This document shows, in pieces, positions 17,480 through 25,710 of a DNA stretch of 64,000 nucleotides. The stretch's first letter is position 1; each line of letters opens with the position of its first letter. The DNA is taken from positions 7,780,001 to 7,844,000 of the forward strand of contig NZ_CP108109.1 in the NCBI RefSeq assembly GCF_036199905.1, written 5' to 3'. The notes below the pieces were generated by a model. That model had not been told where the DNA came from. It saw only the letters and a list, made by a program, of their open reading frames with translations, and made no database searches. Source of the DNA: Streptomyces sp. NBC_00223 (lineage in GTDB: Bacteria; Actinomycetota; Actinomycetes; Streptomycetales; Streptomycetaceae). Made by a program: the position numbers and the translations under genes.

Positions 17480-18450
17480 TCCCGCCCCGCCCCTCGGGCG
17501 CCGCCGCGCCGCCACTCCCGGCCCCGGCCCCCGGTCCCGCGCCCGGGTGGCGACGCGACACCTGGGGCAGCGCCCCAGACCCCTGTGCCGGCCCCGCTCG
17601 GCCTGCGGGAGCGATAGCGCGGTGGCCCCGCCCGGTCGGGCCGGCGCGGTTGCCCGCCGGGGCTCCCGGGTCGCCGGACAGGACGCCGGACGGGAGTCGT
17701 GGCTCGGCCCGCTCCCGTCCTTCGGACGGTGACGCGCGCCTGGGGCCCGGCCCCGGACCCGTGCCGACCACGCCTGGTCTGCGGGAGGGGTAGCGCGGTG
17801 GCCCGCGCAGCCGGGCTGACACGGTTGCCGGGCGGGTGTCGCGGCTTGGCCCGCAGGGCCCGCGTGCCCCCCAGGGCGCGGGTTTCGGCTGGGGCAGTCC
17901 GGGGGAGCGCGTGGGGAGGCGATTGCCGGGCGAGGCGGACCGGCTCGTCCGCGGCTGAGGTCCGCGACGTCTTCGGCCCCCCGACCACGGGGCCCGTTCC
18001 TGCCCTTCGGCCGCGATGCGACGCCCGGGGTCGGGCCCGCTTGGCCCGGCCGGGTCGGCGCGGTTGCCCGTACGGGCTCCCAGGTCGCCGGACGGGAGTC
18101 GCGGTTTGTCCGCAGGGCCCGCGTGGCCCCCGGGGGGAGCCCGCGCGCGGGGAGGCGGTTGCCGGGCGAGGCGGATCGGCTCGTCCGTGGGTAAGGTCCG
18201 CGACGTCTTCGACTCCTCGGCCCCGGGCCCGTGCGCCCGCACGTCGGGCGGCGAGGCGACACCTGCCCCGGGTCCCGGGCCCGGGGGCGGTGTCTTTGGC
18301 TCCCTGGCCCGGGTCCCCGGCCCGCAGGGCCCGCGTGGCCGCCGACACGGGTGCCTGGCTCGCGGGCCGTCCGGCAGCCGGCGCGGCAGGCGCCTCGTCG
18401 GGCGGCGACGCGGCGCCTGCCGCTGGGCCCGGCCGCCGTGTGAGTGCCCG
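17480..18450. repeat. Gene-free region of imperfect GC-rich repeats
   Basis: No gene is supported between 17404 and 18468. GCCGGGCGAGGCGGA recurs at 17925 and 18161 (236 bp apart) within about 70 bp of strong similarity that includes GGTCCGCGACGTCTTCG. GCAGGGCCCGCGTG recurs at 17853, 18112 and 18324. CTGCGGGA plus TAGCGCGGTGGCC recurs near 17604 and 17779. Spacings of 175-260 bp are irregular and break every reading frame relation, which argues against coding. Confidence 0.75.
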
Positions 18451-18468
18451 GCCGGGCCCGGGGCGGTG

Positions 18469-20061
18469 TTACCGGCGTGGGGGAGAGGCCAGGCGGCGGA
18501 CGGCCTGGGTGATGGCCTCCGGGGAGAGGTGGGCGTAGCCCACGACGAGCCTGACGTCCGGGGCGTCGTCGGCGTCGTCCGGCTGCGGCGCCGTCGGCCT
18601 CGGCCCCGGCGCAGCCGCGACGCGGTAGTCGGACAGCGGGCGCAACGCCACCCCCGCCACCCGCGCCGCCGCGAGAAACCGCCCCTGCGGCCCGTACCGC
18701 CGAGGCAACGTGACGATCGCGTGCAGCCCCGCCGCGATCCCGCTCACCTCCGCCCCCGGAAAGCACTCGGCCAGCGCGGCCACGAGCGCGTCCCGCCGCG
18801 CCCGGTACAGCCGCTGACAGCGCCGCAGATGCCGGTCGTAGTGCCCGGCGGTGATGAAGTCACCGAGCACGGCCTGCTCGGTGACGGGATTGCCGAGGTC
18901 CATCGTCCGCTTGCGGACGGCCGCCTCCGCCACGATGTCCGGCGGGGCCACCAGCCAGCCCAGCCGCAGCCCCGGCGCCAGGGACTTGCTCGCCGACCCC
19001 GTGTACGCGACATGCCCGGGCGCCAGTCCCTGGAGCGCCCCCACCGGCGCGCGGTCGTAACGGAAGTCGCCGTCGTAGTCGTCCTCGATCACCAGGCCGT
19101 CCACCGACCGCGCCCACTCGGTCAGACCAGCGCGGCGGCCCGCCGAGTACGCCACCCCGGAGGGGAACTGGTGGCAGGGCGTCACGACCGCCGACCGTAC
19201 GCCCGTCGCGGCCAGCGCCTCGACCCGCAGCCCCTCGGCGTCCACCGGCACGGGTACGGCCGTCAGACCGGTCGCCGCCAGCAGACCTCGGTGCTCGGGG
19301 CTGCCCGGGTCCTCGATCGCCGTCATCCGCTCGCCGCGCCCGTGCAGGACGAGCCCGAGCAGCGTGTGCGCCTGCGCGACGCCCGAGGTGACCATCACCT
19401 GGTCCGGATCGGCGGCCACGCCCCGCCGCCGGGCCAGGAGTTCGGCCAGCGCCTCGCGCAGCGCGGGCAGCCCGCGCGGATCGGGGTAGCCGAAGGCCCG
19501 GTTCGGCAGCCGGGCGATCACCCGCCGGTGAGTGGCCGACCAGGTGGTGCGCGGGAAGAGCGAGAGGTCCGGCAGGCCCGGGCGGAAGTCCATGGGGCCG
19601 CCCCGGTCGTCCTCGGCGAAGCGCGTCGCGCTCTGCGCCACGGGAGCGGCGGCGGCCTCGGCGACCCACGTACCGGAGCCCTGACGGCCGGTCAGATACC
19701 CCTCGGCGGTGAGCTGCGCGTACGCGTCCGTGACCAGGCCGCGCGAGACACCGAGGTCCGCGGCGAGTTCACGGCTGGGCGGCAGCCGGGTGCCGGGGGC
19801 GAGCCGCCCGGAGCGCACCGCGTCGCGCAACGCCGTCTGGAGCACCCGGCCCCGGCCCCGCGCGGGCGCGGCGGCGGACGGCAGCAGCAACTCCCAGGCG
19901 GCGGTCCAGCCGTCCCCCCTGCCGCTGCCGGACCCGCTGCCCGTGCCGCTCCCGGCGCCGTCCCCCGAGGCCCCGCGCCTGCCGCCGCCCGCTAACCGGG
20001 GACCCGCCCCGGAACCCGGACCGTCGCCGTCCCCGGTCGAATTGGTTCTCATAACTCCCAT
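18469..20061 (-). CDS. MocR/PdxR-type GntR-aminotransferase fusion regulator
   Basis: A 530-residue MocR family protein. An N-terminal Gly/Ser-rich stretch precedes a GntR winged helix at about residues 65-135 (SRELAADLGVSRGLVTDAYAQL). A fold-type I aminotransferase domain follows, with the PLP lysine in TGSASKSLAPGLRLG. Members such as PdxR sense PLP and control vitamin B6 or amine metabolism. Here the divergent neighbour is an EamA transporter, so control of small-molecule export is more likely. The start is uncertain: ATG 20061 or 20052. Confidence 0.9.
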   Translation of the reverse strand: MGVMRTNSTGDGDGPGSGAGPRLAGGGRRGASGDGAGSGTGSGSGSGRGDGWTAAWELLLPSAAAPARGRGRVLQTALRDAVRSGRLAPGTRLPPSRELAADLGVSRGLVTDAYAQLTAEGYLTGRQGSGTWVAEAAAAPVAQSATRFAEDDRGGPMDFRPGLPDLSLFPRTTWSATHRRVIARLPNRAFGYPDPRGLPALREALAELLARRRGVAADPDQVMVTSGVAQAHTLLGLVLHGRGERMTAIEDPGSPEHRGLLAATGLTAVPVPVDAEGLRVEALAATGVRSAVVTPCHQFPSGVAYSAGRRAGLTEWARSVDGLVIEDDYDGDFRYDRAPVGALQGLAPGHVAYTGSASKSLAPGLRLGWLVAPPDIVAEAAVRKRTMDLGNPVTEQAVLGDFITAGHYDRHLRRCQRLYRARRDALVAALAECFPGAEVSGIAAGLHAIVTLPRRYGPQGRFLAAARVAGVALRPLSDYRVAAAPGPRPTAPQPDDADDAPDVRLVVGYAHLSPEAITQAVRRLASPPRR

Positions 20062-20064
20062 GGA

Positions 20065-20101
20065 AATGGACCTTAAACCAGACCGCTTGCGTCCGTAGCG
20101 T
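20065..20101 (+). promoter_or_regulatory. Divergent promoter with direct repeats, probable MocR site
   Basis: AATGGACC (20065-20072) and ACCAGACC (20077-20084) form a 12-bp-spaced direct repeat of the kind bound by MocR proteins. A -10-like TAGCGT (20096-20101) lies 7 nt before ATG 20109 of the EamA gene, with TTAAAC (20073-20078) at 17-bp spacing between the repeats. Confidence 0.5.
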
Positions 20102-20108
20102 CCTCCTC

Positions 20109-21017
20109 ATGAATCCCTCCCACCGCAGCGGCGTCCTGCTCGCCGCCCTCGCCTGCGTCCTGGTCGGCGCGTCCTTCACGGCGGGCGGCGCGCTCGTCCA
20201 CTACCCGCACGCGGGCGGCCAGGCGCTGCGGTACGGCGCCGCGTGCCTGCTGCTGCTCGTGCCCGCCCGCCGCGACGCGGTACGGCGGCTGCGCGCGCTC
20301 ACCGCCCGGCAGTGGGCGCTGGCGGCGGCCGTCGCGGCGGTCGGCATGGTGGGCTTCAACCTGGCCGTGCTCGCGGCGGAACGCACCGCCGAACCCGCCG
20401 TGCCCGGGGTGCTGGTCGGCTGCGCGCCGGTCGTCGTGGCCGTGCTGGTCCCGCTCGCCGCCGGCCGCCGCCCGGCCCTGGCGGTCAGCGCCGGAGCGGT
20501 GCTCGTCGCGTGCGGCGCCTTCGTCGTACAGGGCTGGGGCGGTACGGACGTCCCGGGCCTGTGCTGGTCGGTGGCGGCCCTGGCCGGCGAGGTCGGCTTC
20601 GCGCTGCTGGCCGCGCCGCTCGTACGGCCGCTGGGCCCGCCGCTGCTGTCCGCGTGCGTCTGCGGGCTCGCCGCGATCGAGGCGGGGGCGCTGGCGGCCG
20701 CCACGGACGGCGTACGCACGCCCACCGGTCACGAGGCGCTGGCGCTGGGCTGGCAGGCGGTGGTCGCCACGGTGATCGGCTTCGTCTGCTGGTACGCGGG
20801 CCTGCAACGCCTCGGTACGGAACGCGCGACCCTCTTCTCCGGCCTCATCCCGGTCTCCACCGCGCTCACCGCGCCGCTGGTCTCCGTGGGCACGCTCGGC
20901 ACGGGCCAACTCGCCGGCGCTGCCCTCGTCGCCGCGGGTGTCGCCCTGGGCGCCGGCAGGGCCGGCCGGCGCCGCGACTCCCGGCCCGGGGCGCGGCAGC
21001 CCGCTTCCGTCGGCTGA
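20109..21017 (+). CDS. EamA/DMT family transporter
   Basis: A 302-residue drug/metabolite transporter with ten predicted membrane segments in two five-helix halves (for example AALACVLVGASFTAGGALV at the start, then PAVPGVLVGCAPVVVAVLVPLA, and the second half from about residue 150). Such proteins usually export amino acids or other small metabolites. It is divergent from the MocR regulator and carries its probable operator in the shared promoter. It appears leaderless. Confidence 0.9.
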   Translation: MNPSHRSGVLLAALACVLVGASFTAGGALVHYPHAGGQALRYGAACLLLLVPARRDAVRRLRALTARQWALAAAVAAVGMVGFNLAVLAAERTAEPAVPGVLVGCAPVVVAVLVPLAAGRRPALAVSAGAVLVACGAFVVQGWGGTDVPGLCWSVAALAGEVGFALLAAPLVRPLGPPLLSACVCGLAAIEAGALAAATDGVRTPTGHEALALGWQAVVATVIGFVCWYAGLQRLGTERATLFSGLIPVSTALTAPLVSVGTLGTGQLAGAALVAAGVALGAGRAGRRRDSRPGARQPASVG

Positions 21018-21078
21018 TACGACCGTCACCCGTACCCGGCCCGCCCACATGTGTCACAGGTCCGGCGCCGCGCCGGCG

Positions 21079-21096
21079 CCGTGGATATATCCACGG
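21079..21096. promoter_or_regulatory. Perfect 18-bp palindrome in convergent intergenic region
   Basis: CCGTGGATATATCCACGG is an exact palindrome with an AT-rich centre, in the 329-bp gap (21018-21346) between the convergent EamA and SDR genes. It has no loop, so it looks more like a protein-binding site than a terminator. No small gene is evident around it. Confidence 0.45.
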
Positions 21097-21346
21097 GCCG
21101 GGAACTCCGCCCGCTCGGGGGGAGTTCAGTCAGTACGGGCCGGTGGAGCACAGCGCCGGCCCGGCCAGCGGCCTCGACCGGGCGCCCCCGTCTCGGTCGG
21201 GGCGCCGGAGCCCGCCCGCCGGTCCGCCCGGTCCCCTCCTCCGGCGGACGGTGGGCGGCGCTCCACCGGACGTAGGGCGCGCGTCGCCCTTCCGCACCGC
21301 GCAACACCCGTGCGACGCGAGCCCTTTGAAGATCCCGGGCGCTGGC

Positions 21347-22093
21347 TCAGAGCCCGCCGGCCACCCGCAGCACCGCGCCCGTCGTGTAGGACGCCTCCGC
21401 CGACAGCAGCCACGCCACCGCGTTCGCGACCTCCTCCGGCTGCCCCGGCCGCCCCATCGGCACCCGGCCCGCCGTGCGCCACGGCCGCTCCGGGTCGCCC
21501 ATCGTCGCGTGGATGTCGGTGACGATCATCCCCGGCTGGATCGAGTTGACCCGCACCCCGTCGGGGCCCAACTCCTTGGACAGGCCCAGCGTCAGGGTGT
21601 CCACCGCGGCCTTGCTCGCCGCGTAGTGCACGTACTCGCCGGGGCTGCCCAGCGTCGCGCCGCCCGAGGAGATGTTCACGATCGCGCCGCCCCCGCCCCC
21701 GTACCGGGTGGACATCTCCCGCACGGCCCGGCGCGCGCAGATCAGCGCGCCCATCACATTGACGTCCACGACCCGCCGCATCACCTCGACCGGGGTCTCG
21801 GCGAAGGCGCCGAGGGGGCCGGTGACGCCCGCGTTGTTCACCAGGGCGGTGATCGGGCCCAGGCTCGCCTTCGCCGCGTCGAAGAACGCGTCGACCTGAG
21901 CCTCGTCGCTGGTGTCGACCTGGTGGACCAGACACTCGGCCCCCGCCGCGCGGACCTTGCCGGCCGTCTCCTCGGCCGCGTCCTTCGCCCGTTCGTACCC
22001 CAGGGCGATCCGGTGGCCGGCCGCGGCGAGCCGGACCGCGACCGCCGCTCCGATACCGCGGCTTGCGCCCGTGATCACGGTGACCTGCTCCAT
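21347..22093 (-). CDS. Short-chain dehydrogenase/reductase (SDR)
   Basis: A 248-residue classical SDR. The cofactor loop is TGASRGIG (residues 8-15), the NNAG motif is VNNAGV, and the catalytic Ser and YxxxK are in ISSGGA and YVHYAASKAAV. The C-terminal sequence PGMIVTDIHA is the usual substrate-side loop. The Tyr-Glu-Arg near residues 33-35 favours NADP(H) over NAD(H) only weakly. The substrate is unknown; the nearest families include 3-oxoacyl-ACP reductase-like and glucose dehydrogenase-like enzymes. ATG 22093 is preceded by GGAAGGAA. Confidence 0.93.
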   Translation of the reverse strand: MEQVTVITGASRGIGAAVAVRLAAAGHRIALGYERAKDAAEETAGKVRAAGAECLVHQVDTSDEAQVDAFFDAAKASLGPITALVNNAGVTGPLGAFAETPVEVMRRVVDVNVMGALICARRAVREMSTRYGGGGGAIVNISSGGATLGSPGEYVHYAASKAAVDTLTLGLSKELGPDGVRVNSIQPGMIVTDIHATMGDPERPWRTAGRVPMGRPGQPEEVANAVAWLLSAEASYTTGAVLRVAGGL

Positions 22094-22226
22094 CGGACCG
22101 TTCCTTCCCAGGTGAGCGCCCCCGAGAGGACCCCGGCGGAGATCACCCACGCTATCGCAGCGCCGCGTCAACATCGGATGAACGTCCGGTGTATCCGGTT
22201 CCGCCAGGCGTGGGTGGGTTCGAGAA

Positions 22227-22262
22227 TTGGTCTTGACCAAGTTCGGCGGCCGCCTCTATCTT
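22227..22262 (+). promoter_or_regulatory. Promoter with dre-like GntR operator
   Basis: TTGGTC-TT-GACCAA (22227-22240) is a perfect inverted repeat. It contains TGGTCTTGACCA, one base away from the TGGTCTAGACCA core bound by the GntR regulator DasR. It overlaps a -35 box TTGACC (22233-22238), with TATCTT (22257-22262) as -10 at 18-bp spacing. The promoter reads toward the GntR gene at 22381 with a leader of about 110 nt. Confidence 0.65.
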
Positions 22263-22380
22263 CCTAGTAGTGCAAGAACCTTTAATAAACAGTGGTTCGG
22301 AAACAAGGCTGAACAACAGGGCTTCATAGCCGCGACAGAGCCGGCCGACGCCGGAGCGGCCCGGTGATTGCGAGGACAGG

Positions 22381-23145
22381 GTGGGGACCACGCAGCTCGA
22401 AGCGGTACAGGAACCGAAGTACTGGCACCTGAAGACCGTGCTGATCGACGCCCTCGACTCGGAGTTCGAGGTCGGCGAGATCCTGCCGAACGAGCGCGAC
22501 CTCGCCGCCCGGTTCGGCGTCGCGCGGGCCACACTCCGTCAGGCGCTCGAACAGCTGGAGCTGGAAGGGCGGTTGCAGCGCCGCCGCGGCGTCGGCACCA
22601 CCGTGGCGCCGCCGCGCATGGGCGTGGCCGTCGGCCCGTCGGCCAATGTCTGGCCCGGCGCGGGCCACGACGCCTGGAACACCGTCGGCTGCGTCGAGGC
22701 CGTCGCCCCCGCCCCGATCGCCGCGCTGCTCGGCACCGGCCCCGACGACGCCGTGCACACCCTGCGCCGCGAGCGCGTGATGCGCGCCCTGCCGGTCGCC
22801 ACCGAGCTGCTGTACGTGCCGTCGGCCTCCGTGCCCGGTCTTTCCACGCTGCTGACGCCCGCCGCGCACGCGTCCGCCGTGCTCTTCGAGCTGCACCAGC
22901 TGGCGCTGGAGGGCGAGGACCGTTCCGTGGAGCTGGGCTCGGCCCGCGCCGAGGACGCCAAGCAGCTCGACCGCCTGCCCGGCGCGCCCGTGCTGGTCGT
23001 CACCACCCGCTACTACGCGGGCGGACGCGTCGCCGCCGCCTCCGTCGCCACCTACCGCGCCGACACCTGCCGGCTCACCTTCGGCGACTCCGGCGCCCTG
23101 GAAGTCCTGCACCAGCAGCCGGAGGCACGCCGCCAGGCGTCCTGA
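22381..23145 (+). CDS. GntR/HutC family transcriptional regulator
   Basis: A 254-residue regulator with an N-terminal GntR winged helix (about residues 15-78, PNERDLAARFGVARATLRQALEQL) and a C-terminal UTRA-like ligand domain (about 85-245). It resembles the HutC/DasR subfamily, whose ligands are often phosphorylated sugars or related metabolites. GTG 22381 follows AGGACAGG. A dre-like palindrome overlaps its own promoter, which suggests autoregulation or control by a DasR-type protein. The neighbouring ROK regulator also fits sugar-responsive control. Confidence 0.88.
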   Translation: MGTTQLEAVQEPKYWHLKTVLIDALDSEFEVGEILPNERDLAARFGVARATLRQALEQLELEGRLQRRRGVGTTVAPPRMGVAVGPSANVWPGAGHDAWNTVGCVEAVAPAPIAALLGTGPDDAVHTLRRERVMRALPVATELLYVPSASVPGLSTLLTPAAHASAVLFELHQLALEGEDRSVELGSARAEDAKQLDRLPGAPVLVVTTRYYAGGRVAAASVATYRADTCRLTFGDSGALEVLHQQPEARRQAS

Positions 23146-23229
23146 CCTCCGCCGCCCACCGACCGGCCCGCCTCTTCCCCGCGAAGAGCCGGGCCGTCGG
23201 CGTCCGTACGGTCATCTGAGCGGATGAGC

Positions 23230-23760
23230 CCCGGCCGCGTACGGGTTCGGCACCGCGGGGCCGCGCAGTCCCGCGTCCTGCCGCGGTGGCGGGTAGTCGG
23301 GGCGTCGCCCCGCGGGTTCCGACGTGCGTCGGGCGTCCGCCTGGCGGCGGGGCCAGGGGCGGTTCGGCACCGCCGGGCCGGTTCGTTTCGCGTCCCGCCG
23401 TGGCGGCGGGGTTCGGGTGGGGCGGTGCCCGGCCTGCTCTGGCGTGGGTCGGCCGTTCGGCGGGTGCGGCGTCCCGCGTCCTGTCGCGGTGGCAGGTCGG
23501 TGGGGCGGCGCCCCGGCGGGTTCCGACGTGCGTCGGCCGTCCGCCGGGCGCGGCTTGTCCGCCTGGCGGCGGGGCCAGGGGCGGTTCGGCGCCACCGGGC
23601 CGGTTCGTTTCGCGGTCCGCCGTGGAGTGGCGCCCGGCCTGTTGTGACGTGCGCCGGCCGTCCGCCTGGCGGCGGGGCCAGGGGCGGTTCGGCGCCGCCG
23701 GGCCGGTTCGTTCGCGTCCCGCCGTGGGGTGGTGCCCCGGCCTGTTGTGACGTGCGCCGG
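23230..23760. repeat. Gene-free region of GC-rich repeats between GntR and ROK genes
   Basis: The 630 bp between 23146 and 23775 hold no supported gene. A unit beginning CTGGCGGCGGGGCCAGGGGC recurs at 23341, 23563 and 23666. The last two are 103 bp apart and nearly identical. GACGTGCGTCGG/GACGTGCGCCGG motifs recur between the units. The composition resembles the other repeat blocks of this window. It lies between convergent genes. Confidence 0.75.
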
Positions 23761-23775
23761 TCGTGCGGCGCCGGC

Positions 23776-24933
23776 TCAGTGCCGCGCCAGCGAGGTCTGC
23801 TCGACCGCGAACAGCTGCTCCTCGACATGGTCGAGCGCCAGCCGCAGCGCGCCCGTCGCGATGGCCTCCTGGCCCAGCGCGGAGAGCACCACCTTCGGCG
23901 GCCGCAGACAGTAGCGGGCCAGCTCGGAGCGCAGCGGCTCCAGTACGCCGTCCAGGCCCGCCGCCCAGCCGCCGACCACCACCAGTTCGGGGTCGATCGC
24001 CAGCACCAGCGCCGCCACGTCGTGCACCAGGCGGCGCAGGAAGCGTTCCACGGCGTCCTTGGCCTGCACATCGCCCTTCTTCGCCAGCGCGAACACCCGC
24101 TCCACGGCGGGCTCGTCCAGCGGATGCAGCGGGGTGCCGGTGGTCGAGAGCAGATACTCCGGGGTGACCTCGCGCCCCAGCAGATGCAGCGCGCCGATCT
24201 CGCCCGCCGCGCCGCCGAAACCGCGGTGCAGCCGCCCGCCGATCAGTGAACCGGCCCCCGGGCTCAGACCGGCGAGCACGAACACCACGTCGTCCGTGCC
24301 GACCGCGGCGCCCTTCCAGTGCTCGGCGACCGCGGCCACGTTCGCGTCGTTCTCCACCAGGACCGGACATCGGAACGAGCGCTGGAGCCGCTCGCCCAGC
24401 GGCAGCCCGGTCCAGCCCGGCAGCGCCGTGCTCAGCCGCACCTCGCCGCCGGCCTCCACGATGCCGGGGCTGCCCACCCCGACCGCCCACAGGGTGCTGC
24501 GGGCCACCCCGGCCTTGCGCAGCAGCTCCGCGACCGTGCTCCGTACCCGCTCCAGCCGGTCCTCCGCGCAGGCGGACTCGTCGACGTTACGGCCGTGCGA
24601 GCCCAGCACCTGGCCGCCGAGGTCGGAGAGCACGACCCGGACCTGGTGGGCGCCGATCTCGATGCCGAGCAGATGCCCGGCCTCGGCGTGGAAGCGGAAC
24701 CGGCGGGCGGGACGGCCCTGCTTGCGGGCGTCGCCCGGCTCCGGAGCGACCTCGACGACGAGATCGGACTCCGTCAGCCCCTCGATGACCCCCTCGACGG
24801 TGGGCCGGGAAAGGCCGGTGCTGTGCACCAGCTCGGTCAGCGTCGGGGTCTGCGCTCCGCGCAGCGCGTGGAGGACGACGGCGGAGTTGATCCGCCGTAG
24901 CAGGGAGGGGTCCCCGCCGGTGAGACGCCCCAA
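23776..24933 (-). CDS. ROK family transcriptional regulator
   Basis: A 385-residue ROK repressor-type protein. An N-terminal winged helix lies at about residues 10-65 (LVHSTGLSRPTVEGVIEGL). The sugar-kinase-like domain starts at GIEIGAHQVRVVLSDLGG and includes ENDANVAAVAEHWKG. The usual ROK zinc motif CxCGxxGCxE is absent: after AAGEIGALHLLG the sequence moves directly to a Leu/Thr-rich stretch. TTG 24933 is chosen because GGAGGG lies 6 nt upstream and the protein then begins at the usual distance before the winged helix. It probably controls sugar metabolism by family analogy; no sugar gene is adjacent. Confidence 0.85.
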   Translation of the reverse strand: MGRLTGGDPSLLRRINSAVVLHALRGAQTPTLTELVHSTGLSRPTVEGVIEGLTESDLVVEVAPEPGDARKQGRPARRFRFHAEAGHLLGIEIGAHQVRVVLSDLGGQVLGSHGRNVDESACAEDRLERVRSTVAELLRKAGVARSTLWAVGVGSPGIVEAGGEVRLSTALPGWTGLPLGERLQRSFRCPVLVENDANVAAVAEHWKGAAVGTDDVVFVLAGLSPGAGSLIGGRLHRGFGGAAGEIGALHLLGREVTPEYLLSTTGTPLHPLDEPAVERVFALAKKGDVQAKDAVERFLRRLVHDVAALVLAIDPELVVVGGWAAGLDGVLEPLRSELARYCLRPPKVVLSALGQEAIATGALRLALDHVEEQLFAVEQTSLARH

Positions 24934-25083
24934 GATGTGCCCTCCAGCCTGTGCCTGTGTGTGGCGGATCGTACCCGGCGGACGGCCCGGCGGCGAGTGC
25001 CGTCCGGTACCGGTTGGGTGACGCCCGGACCAGGGCCGTCTGACGGACCGCCAATTGTCATAGGGCGGAGGTTTACTGGACAC

Positions 25084-25674
25084 ATGGATCTTGCCGCTCA
25101 GCTCGCCGAGGTGGACCGGCTGCGCGCCCTGGACTTCCCGGCGCGGCCGGTCCGCACGCCTGCCCTGGACAGCGGCCCGGGCTTCCACCTGGCGGACCTG
25201 GCGGTCGGCGAGGACTTCACCGGGGAGGACATCGGCCGCCGCGCGGAGAGCGCCGACGACTTCGGCGCGGCCTGCCAGGCGCTGATCGAACTGCTCGCCC
25301 GCCGCTGGGGCGACCCGGAGCCGCTGGACCTGGCGCCGTATCTGATACGGAGCGCCGAGGGCGGCGAGGTGCCGCCGCCGCTGGACGCGCTGTGCGGATA
25401 CGTGCCCGAGGTCTACGGCTGGCGGGTCGGCGAGCGCTGGATCGCGCTCGGGGTCGGCCAGGGCGGCGCGTCGTTACCCTTCCGGCTGGTGCTCGCGACA
25501 GCCGATCGGCGGGCGATACCGGGACCTGAGCCTGTGCCGGACCGTATACGGGAGGCGCCGCGGAATTCCGAGCCCGCGCCGGTCCCGACGCCTGCCGCGG
25601 AAAGACCACCGGGGCCGTACGGCCGGCCGGGCGCGTCCGGTCCGCCGGCCCACCGCGACAACGCGCCGGACTGA
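25084..25674 (+). CDS. Conserved actinobacterial hypothetical protein
   Basis: A 196-residue protein of unknown function. Residues 1 to about 140 are compact and mixed alpha/beta in look (LAEVDRLRALDFPARPV, LVGE-like acidic loops, VYGWRVGERWIALGVGQGG). The last 50 residues are Pro-rich and probably disordered. It is divergent from the ROK gene, and ATG 25084 has GGAGG 12-16 nt upstream. I recognise no domain or catalytic motif. Confidence 0.75.
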   Translation: MDLAAQLAEVDRLRALDFPARPVRTPALDSGPGFHLADLAVGEDFTGEDIGRRAESADDFGAACQALIELLARRWGDPEPLDLAPYLIRSAEGGEVPPPLDALCGYVPEVYGWRVGERWIALGVGQGGASLPFRLVLATADRRAIPGPEPVPDRIREAPRNSEPAPVPTPAAERPPGPYGRPGASGPPAHRDNAPD

Positions 25675-25710
25675 CGCCGCCCGGTCCGACTGCCCGGCCC
25701 AAGGGAGCTG

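Noticed and set aside
17404-18348. N-terminal extension of the ACT-GNAT protein to about 800 residues
   Set aside because: The extra sequence is repeat DNA rich in Arg/Pro/Gly. The protein has a natural start at ATG 17403 before its membrane segments.
22205-22240. tRNA-like GGTTCGA element
   Set aside because: GGGTTCGAGAATT resembles a T-loop, but there is no acceptor stem or anticodon arm. It is part of the GntR promoter region.
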